Shown here: positions 57,499 through 64,000 of the stretch, one piece after another
How the letters are laid out: each line of letters begins with the position of its first letter
Position numbering within the stretch: position 1 is the stretch's first letter
Source of the DNA: Prunus persica
Lineage: Eukaryota > Streptophyta > Magnoliopsida > Rosales > Rosaceae
NCBI RefSeq assembly: GCF_000346465.2
Contig: NC_034009.1
Span: 5,293,269-5,357,268 of the forward strand
DNA: 64,000 nt
Direction of reading: 5' to 3'
The notes under the pieces: model-generated
Seen by the model: the letters and a program-made list of their open reading frames with translations, nothing else
Database searches by the model: none
Told to the model about the DNA's origin: nothing
Made by a program: the position numbers and the translations under genes

Positions 57499-60400
57499 AA
57501 GGAAAATAACATCAATCGTAGTAGACAGATTATGCCCAAAGAATGTATGTGATAAACAACAATCATAGTCCACTCGAACTAACAAGAATGCTGAAGCTAT
57601 GCTAACCTATTTTCGATGGTTTCTTTGAAAAACCTCTCGACTTCATCCACACTACGAGCAATAAGCGACCAACAAGGATCCCCTGCATGACCAACACAGG
57701 TAAGACACTGATGTACTGGTAAATGTTAAACCATTTGACAAGATTAGCTTTCGAGAAAAATAAATAGCACTATATTCATATGCCTGGAATTACCAATGGT
57801 GGAGAGGTGAACATAATAACCATCATTGTACTAACACCAGACAATAATGATGGGCATCTTGTCATTCATTCTGTACTTCATCTTTCTTCTTTAGTGAAAT
57901 GTTTTATCTCGTATAGAAAATATTTTTTACTTGGATGAAAAATTTCCAAAAAGCCCAGATGAATCACATGGCAAGTTTACATACATAACTTCTACAGGTT
58001 AGAGATATTCTCACAAGCTTCTCTCAATGCTGGATACATAATAGTTAGGAGGTTTTATACCTCCGTAGGATTCAATAGATATTTAGATGGAGTTCACTGG
58101 CAAGAGCAGGGGGCAGTCCAATCACCGCATGCTAGACTTCATAGAGGATTAAGTCTATCAATAGATGTGGGTGCTTACTTTGTGAATTAAGTAATAGAGG
58201 CAACAAATCAGTTAACATGCGGTGAGTTATGACAATTGATAATCGTGTATTAAAATTAAAACTGGCATTCAATCAAATAAGTTGGAATAAGAAGTCACAA
58301 TAAATAAATAAGGTTATATTTGTTTGTGCTTCAGTGACATGAGAGTAATCTAGCACGAGAGAAGTTTGACCATCACATCACCCCAAACCTCACCCTCCTA
58401 ATGATCATATGTGTCAATTTGGACTTCATACATGTCAATTTGGAATTCATACACCCAAAATTTTAGTCAGAACTCAGGACTTCATGACTTCAGTATGACA
58501 ACAGAAAAACATTGAATGTCCAATATATCTTAAACAGAGTTGAGTCAATCCTCATCTGTCATGATGAACAGAATTTGGATTAGTTTAGGTTGGTTCCTTA
58601 AAACGGCATATCTTAGACTAAAGCTTTGCTTCACCTAGAACGCAATCTAGAGCATAGGTTGCACACATCACTTGTTCTCGTCTACACTAAATCAACCCAC
58701 TAGCAAGCAAATGAAAATATAAAAAATGCCAACTAAACCAACAAAATCCACTAAATCAAACACAATGCATAGGAGAAATTCTTTTACCACATTGGAAAAA
58801 AAAAACATAGGAACAAATTCTGAAATCTGTAAAAATATTTTTACCTTCAGAACGGTGAGTGTTAAGACCACCATTAGGTACTAAAATTTCTAAACGACCC
58901 TTCAAAGGTTTCACAACTTTCTGGAGAAGCTCATGCCGTTCCTTCAAGCTCTGGTGAATTACACTAGTATCTCCAACATAGAGGATATCGAATGCAACAT
59001 CTAGTCAATCTCATGTCAAGGTACACAAAATCAACATTTTTCAACTGTCCTTCACATTTTTAATTTTCAGTTTCTATGATTTATCACCATCACCAATAAC
59101 ATTGAAGTGCTTGCAAAGCCGGACATCAACCTCAACTTTGAGCAAGGTCAGACACAAAAAGGATACAGCACAACTGCATGAGGAGGGGGGGCATAAAGTG
59201 TAAGCTGGACTCTAACTTGATAGTTTCTAAAAATAGAAAAAGAATATCATGAAAAGAAAACCTGTCTATCACTGTCAAGTCCATCCCTTGCTGCCTTGGC
59301 TGTAAAATAAAACAAGGAAAACAAATTTATTAGTGACAATAAAAAAAAAGCAAACAGTCAACAGATCATATCAAGAAAAATTAATTAATTACAAAAGAAA
59401 ACCTATTTCTTGATTTGAACCAAACTCAGCAAAACGATTGGAAGATGTGTCCCAGACCAACATCTCACCATCAAGAATACACCTACCAACATTGCAAGGG
59501 GAAGAATTAATATGGATTAAGTTGATTGCAAAATATTACGTGAAAAAGAAACTGTGTACATTTTCGCACACCAACATGTATGGGGGGGTTTGACTGTAAA
59601 TGATACACAGCTTGTTAAACCAAAGGCCTTTGCAAACTACACAGGTTCCAGGCATATAAGAATTTCAAAACATAGTATTCAGACATTGATCCGTTAACAA
59701 ATAAGGGCACTGTTAAAGTTGCCCCTACAGGCATCTGTTGGTGTTCACCAAAACGAACTGTAAAGCCTTTGAGAGAATGAAGCTTTCTAAAATTGAGATT
59801 GTGATGGTTGCTCAAATGGATGTAAAGGACAGCATGTCCATTTAACTCATTTTAATATGGTCATTGTACTTTTCCCCCAGAAACATACAAAGACGCCTAA
59901 AAAGGTTGCAATGGCAGGACAAAAGTTGGTAACCTATGCTCTTTCTAGTCTCATTTGTGTGCATGCAGGGGTGCATGTATGTGTTTTTTGCATAACAAAG
60001 GTATCTCTTGGCTAGTACCTCCAGCATATTTTTCCCGTGATTCTTTTCTTCTCACTCTTTCTCTAAATCCTTTTGTACAATCATACCAAAACTATGCAAA
60101 CAAATAAAAGAAGGATTATCCATATAACAGACTACTTTATCAAGATACTTCACAACACCGGAAGCACCTTAGACAATACAAGCTATTTTTTCTTTGTGAT
60201 AATTTAACTTGTTACAAAATTCTAAGTTTTGGCATATCTTCTCTAATTTGTAGCTTAAATTAATAATTTAACAATCACTCATACTAGCAAAATAAGAGAA
60301 CATGTGTTAGACTGGTTATAAGGGAGGGAGAGTTGAAAGGGTTATTGCTGATAGTAAGAGAGACACAGAGAGAGAAAATAAAGAGGGAAATGAGATTCAA

Positions 60401-62898
60401 GTCGTTCTCTATTTCTATTTGAGAGAATCCTTAGGAAAAGCATTTTGTAATCAATCTCCATTAAGCAATAATATATATATGATTTTTAAAAACAAAATCA
60501 GAAATAACAAGGGAGGGGTTGATAGGGGGCACATGCCCCTCCTGGGTCTGCTGTGCCTCCGCCCCTGCTTCACATTCACAAACCAAGCAAGAAAAGAACA
60601 GAAAAGGCCAACAAACCAAGACATGTCATAACTACTGTAGATTATAGTAGAGCTACAAGAAAATAAGATAAAGGAAGCCAAAAATAACAAAATTCTAGAA
60701 ATGACAATTTGATGTAGATAAATTTACCTATCAGCCAGAACATTTTGTATAACAATGTCTGACATTGCATGTCCATATTCAGGGTGATCAAGAAAATTCC
60801 TGCAGAAGGGAAGCAACTTATGAACAAAATATTTTTTGAGTTTATGAGTTTTCAAAATATTTTGCCTAAGGAACCACCGATATGACAACGACCCAAGCTT
60901 TACATAAATGTCAATGGTTAAATCAAATTCTCTTATTGAGTAATCCTGCCATATTGTGAGCCTAAATTAGTAATCAAATTAAATAATGCCCATGAGAATA
61001 AAAGGAAACACTTAAAAGATAAAGATTGAAAAGATTAATAAAATTGCCAGAAAGGTTTGCAATTACTGATTAAATTTGCCTCTACCTTGAGAAGTAATGT
61101 ATTTCAGTTCCATTCTTATGAATTTGGATGCGATCCCCATCAAATTTACACTCAACAACCACTTCCTTACCATGAAGCTGAGAATGTGGGGAAAGAAATT
61201 AAGAGAGATATTAATGGAGTTAGACATATAAAATAGCGTCACCAAACATATATGTGTGAATAATTTGTGTATCCATCTACTATATAAAACCTTTTTCCAT
61301 GCAATAGTTGCATCACCAACTCTCATAGCTAGTTGTGGGCGTACAGCTTTTCCAACTTCAATGTCCTGCAATTGATGCAAAGTAGTGTCATTAATTCAGA
61401 AGCTATGTAGTTTGCACGCATATAAGCAAATTTATAATTAAAAAAAATTAAAAACACACGCTATACACCAGAATACCAAATCTTCTCTAGTAGGTACTGC
61501 AATTTTGAGATCATTAACTTCAAGAAGAGCTCTTTGTATAAATGAGAGCTTCGTAAGATATGTTCTTCACAAACAAATCACCAAAATGACCAAAGGTTTT
61601 CATATCTTTGGCATGCAACAATACCTTAAAATAATTTTCCCCCGTAGTAGCTTCAATTAGTGAGGAGTAAATTTTAGGAAAATACCATATTAATGTTGCT
61701 ACACCATAAAATTATTAAAGAGATATACAAAATTGTTTCAGACTTAATGAGAGACCTGGCGTTTATGACGCTGATTTCTATCCCTCAGCTTTTCACAAAC
61801 CAATTTCAAGTCACATGTGACATTAAACAAGTCTTCAGCATCTGGATGAAATTCATGAAAAATGCTCTTTTCACTAGTTCCCAGCTTCAGATCTACAGGA
61901 GATATAAAAACATGAAAAATTGAAGCTTAACAGAATGGATATTAAAAAATTCATATCATGACCTTAGTAGACAACACCTTTAAGAATAATCATGACAATC
62001 CACTTCATTTCCTGTGCATTTGTCTTCTTTATCAACGTAGAAAGAACTGAAGTCTTCTCTGCCCTGTTGACATCCTTGTGTCATTTTAGTTGTTATAAAC
62101 AGACTTGAGAGCCAAACAATGTTTTCATACAATAAACTTAAAGCACGCAGGGAAGATATATTATATAAGCTATTTAAATTTAAACTTCAAACAAAATTTC
62201 AAGAAAGATTAATGAGAAGAAGCTAAATAAGTGTGGAAGAAATATACTTAAACATTTGCACTTAGGTTCAATCTAGAGGGCCTAACTTATTTGCCCCAGT
62301 AGGCTATTTAACTTAAGTTCAACAGAAAAAGTACCTAAATAAATTCTACTAATGTTTTCTAGTAAAAGTTAAAATAACAAGTTACATTAGACGACATCAC
62401 CAGCTGAGACCTTCTACACAGAAAAGTGAGGGTGGAAAAAGAAAGAAGGTGGCAGCGTAGGGAATCATGTTCACAAGCAAGGCAGAGACTTTCTGGTATA
62501 ATTAGGCTAGAGCTCCCATGGTGCACTTGAGTTTGCCAACCCTCATGACAGCAAACAAGTAAACCCAATTTCTAAGCTAGATCAAACAATAACTTTTCAT
62601 AAAAAAGATTTGATACACAAGGATTTCATAGTTAACCAAGTTCTGTTTGTCAAGAGATGTTAATCACTGCCTAAACCCAACTTACTATCTCAGAGGCATA
62701 TTTTTTTTACCATTATTGAAAAGAAAGAGTACACGCACACGTATATATATGTGTGTGTGTGTATATACATATGTGGACATCTGGAAGTTATTATCGTGCG
62801 GACGCCATGTATTTTGTACTACCCCTCCCTGCTTTCCTGCCTGTTTACAATAGCATCCGCACGATAAAAATGTGCGGATATCCGGATAAGAGAATAAC

Positions 62899-62934
<36 letters not shown>

Positions 62935-63991
62935 GAAACGGAAGAAGAAAAGGCCAATTCTAGATTTGTGTTTAGCATATATCAATGCAAACTTGGTTAA
63001 AATATGCCTCATAATCGATGTTAAGCATTTACAAGCTCCCGTTAGGAATTAGGAAATGAACACTGAGTAATATACCTATTTTCACTTGAAGCTAAACGAT
63101 CGAGCAAGTCATTTAACTCCTTGATTGTTAATCCACCTGAACTCACTCCTTGTCTACGTTGCAGCACCTGATTCACAAATAACAAATGCCAAACAGTTAT
63201 AAACATATAAAACCGAAGGAATCATACAGTAAAACCATCTACCAAAGTCTAAGCACACTAGACCAGAGGACTTTGAGTCACTAATGTCCAAAATCAACTG
63301 ATAACAATTTACTGCAACTAAGTCGTTTCAAAAATCATTTTTGTAATTCATTTCAAATGAGTTGTTAGGGCCCAGTCTCATGTTTCATCAGTAATCAGTG
63401 GAAAAGTGATTATCAATCCCAAAAAAATTGGTTGGTTTCATTTCTTCTACTCCATGCAAGTGAACTCTTATTGACAACAAACCATTATAAGCACACAAAA
63501 TTCAGAAGCTTAGAAAAGCATACCCCGCCAAATTCCATACACAAAAATACAAACTTTCACTGACCCAGATACCAAAAACTCCCAAATTCCACAAAACCAA
63601 AACAAGCCCAGAAAAAATCAATCAACAAATAACAAAAACCAAAAGCCAAAAAGCGTACCTCGGCGGCCACGAGCGAGAAGTTGCCGGCATTGACACCAGT
63701 CTTGGCGCCGCCTTTGCGCCAATTGATGAGGCGAAGAGCGTCCTCGGAGTCTCTGGCCATGCCGAGAGCGTCAATGAGGCAGGTGGCGAGCACAGACTCC
63801 TTAAGGCCATAGCTGCCGCGCTCGCGGTCGAGGCTGGGAAGAATTAGGCGAATCGAATCGAAATAATCAGCAGGTTTACAGAAAGTGTCGAGAAATTTGC
63901 GGAATTTAGAGCGCTTTAGGGTTGATGTTTTGCTTCTTTGCATCCAGTTGAAGAGGCTGCATAGGACGCTGAACTTGGTCTCCTCACTCAT
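48053..63991 (-). CDS. LIG4: DNA ligase IV (ATP-dependent, end-joining ligase), 27 exons
   Basis: Exons, 5' to 3': 63991-63659, 63167-63076, 62063-61978, 61892-61756, 61365-61291, 61177-61086, 60799-60728, 59482-59403, 59299-59262, 59173-59167, 59000-58845, 57682-57607, 56940-56816, 56713-56679, 56237-56179, 53847-53764, 53314-53219, 53121-53073, 52929-52842, 52654-52451, 52004-51879, 51730-51631, 51533-51428, 51222-51092, 50976-50815, 50047-49892, 48779-48053. All junctions are GT/AG; total 3492 nt, 1163 residues. The N-terminal ligase domain precedes the adenylation domain with catalytic Lys252 (ECKFDGDR) and motifs DGEML, DEGIVLKDL and KWLKLKPDY. BRCT 1 spans about 655-740 and BRCT 2 about 775-920. 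Between them DEFSDSYYWDLDLADIKQ matches the XRCC4-binding clamp. The tail ends KKKKVSYKDVAGELLKDW, as in Arabidopsis LIG4. It seals double-strand breaks in nuclear non-homologous end joining with XRCC4. Large introns hold repeats but no other gene. Confidence 0.95.
51767..51877. repeat. (TG)13 and (AG)32 microsatellites filling LIG4 intron 21
   Basis: (TG)n at 51767-51793 and (AG)n at 51813-51877 make up about 92 of the 148 bp of the intron between 51878 and 51731. On the coding strand the donor is AAAG/GTCTCTCT, meaning the CT repeat begins at the splice site itself. Confidence 0.9.
54310..55430. other. Foreign-looking block in LIG4 intron 15
   Basis: Within the 2331-bp intron the base composition rises in G and C compared with the surrounding intron, and long open stretches rich in Leu, Ser and Phe appear (for example the complements of 54325-54642 and 55189-55422). 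The style resembles plant mitochondrial intergenic DNA, so an organelle-to-nucleus insertion is possible. A decayed retroelement is the alternative. I recognise no specific gene. Confidence 0.3.
56284..56600. repeat. Dispersed repeat in LIG4 intron 14
   Basis: Positions 56340-56465 share an ordered series of phrases with 13440-13590: AACCATCTATTT, CTACATTC, ATCCTTGC, AAAAATTAGAC and CATCCAATTGTGTC. The start TTTGAGGGACACC and the later TTTGAGGACCCCAAGAG suggest ends of a MITE-like unit, but boundaries are uncertain. Confidence 0.5.
57455..57496. repeat. (AG)21 microsatellite in LIG4 intron 12
   Basis: An uninterrupted AG dinucleotide run of 42 bp, away from splice sites. Confidence 0.95.
59167..59173 (-). 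other. LIG4: 7-nt LIG4 microexon (exon 10)
   Basis: Exon 9 ends in frame with a complete codon (GATAGACAG/GTTTTC), while exon 11 opens as AT-GTT-GCA-TTC, so they cannot be joined directly without a frameshift. Between them, on the minus strand, lies catgcag/TTGTGCT/gtatcc. Including these seven bases gives RQ-L-C-Y-VAFD, exactly the residues expected in plant LIG4 (QLCYVAFD). The acceptor and donor both fit the consensus. Confidence 0.85.
62791..62867. repeat. Inverted repeat (hairpin) in LIG4 intron 2
   Basis: TTATCGTGCGGACGC (62791-62805) and GCATCCGCACGATAA (62853-62867) are inverted copies with 14 of 15 matches around a 47-bp loop. It is flanked by TG/TA simple repeats (62741-62770 and 62899-62921). 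It may be the core of a MITE. Confidence 0.65.
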
Positions 63992-64000
63992 TTTGAAGCT

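Noticed and set aside
1..64000. CRISPR arrays, bacterial operons, phage genes
   Set aside because: The DNA is nuclear plant DNA with spliced genes; tandem repeats seen are microsatellites and minisatellites without spacers.

Overview
The window is nuclear DNA from a flowering plant. Genes have short exons bounded by GT/AG introns, and the spaces between them are AT-rich and full of degraded transposons, MITEs and microsatellites. Five complete protein genes can be rebuilt exon by exon, plus the first exon of a sixth. Gene content, the order PAP28 - bHLH35 - LIG4 (in Arabidopsis the consecutive loci At5g57140, At5g57150 and At5g57160, from memory) and the repeat style suggest a eudicot, probably a woody Rosaceae such as Prunus. 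The family assignment is inference.

Layout. 1-0.4 kb: first exon of an unknown membrane protein (-). 1.1-2.8 kb: six-exon coiled-coil protein resembling At-4/1 (-). 3.4-7.1 kb: leucine-rich-repeat receptor kinase of the non-RD, FLS2/EFR/Xa21-like type (-). 7.2-17.7 kb: gene-poor, with a hAT-like element with an 8-bp target duplication, several MITEs, a truncated EG45/expansin-like pseudogene, and a long-TIR Mutator-like element carrying a FAR1 DNA-binding-domain fragment. 17.9-20.6 kb: purple acid phosphatase PAP28 (-). 20.6-38.7 kb: repeat territory dominated by a direct duplication (24.3-30.7 kb against 31.2-34.6 kb), LINE remnants, a Ty3/gypsy remnant and a ~400-bp foldback element. 38.9-42.8 kb: bHLH35-like transcription factor (+). 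44.2-47.5 kb: PRCC-domain protein (+). 48.05-63.99 kb: DNA ligase IV (-), 27 exons, complete from start to stop.

The genes do not form one pathway. LIG4 performs the ligation step of non-homologous end joining, PRCC is a splicing/cell-cycle-associated nuclear protein, bHLH35 is a transcription factor, PAP28 a metallophosphoesterase-fold protein, and the receptor kinase a likely immune receptor. The most rewarding observations are a 7-nt microexon required to keep LIG4 in frame, a LIG4 intron built mostly of dinucleotide repeats that begin at its splice donor, the FAR1-carrying Mutator-like element with its 10-bp target duplication, and the duplication whose two copies let later insertions be polarised. 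I found no tRNA or rRNA gene and no CRISPR-like array.
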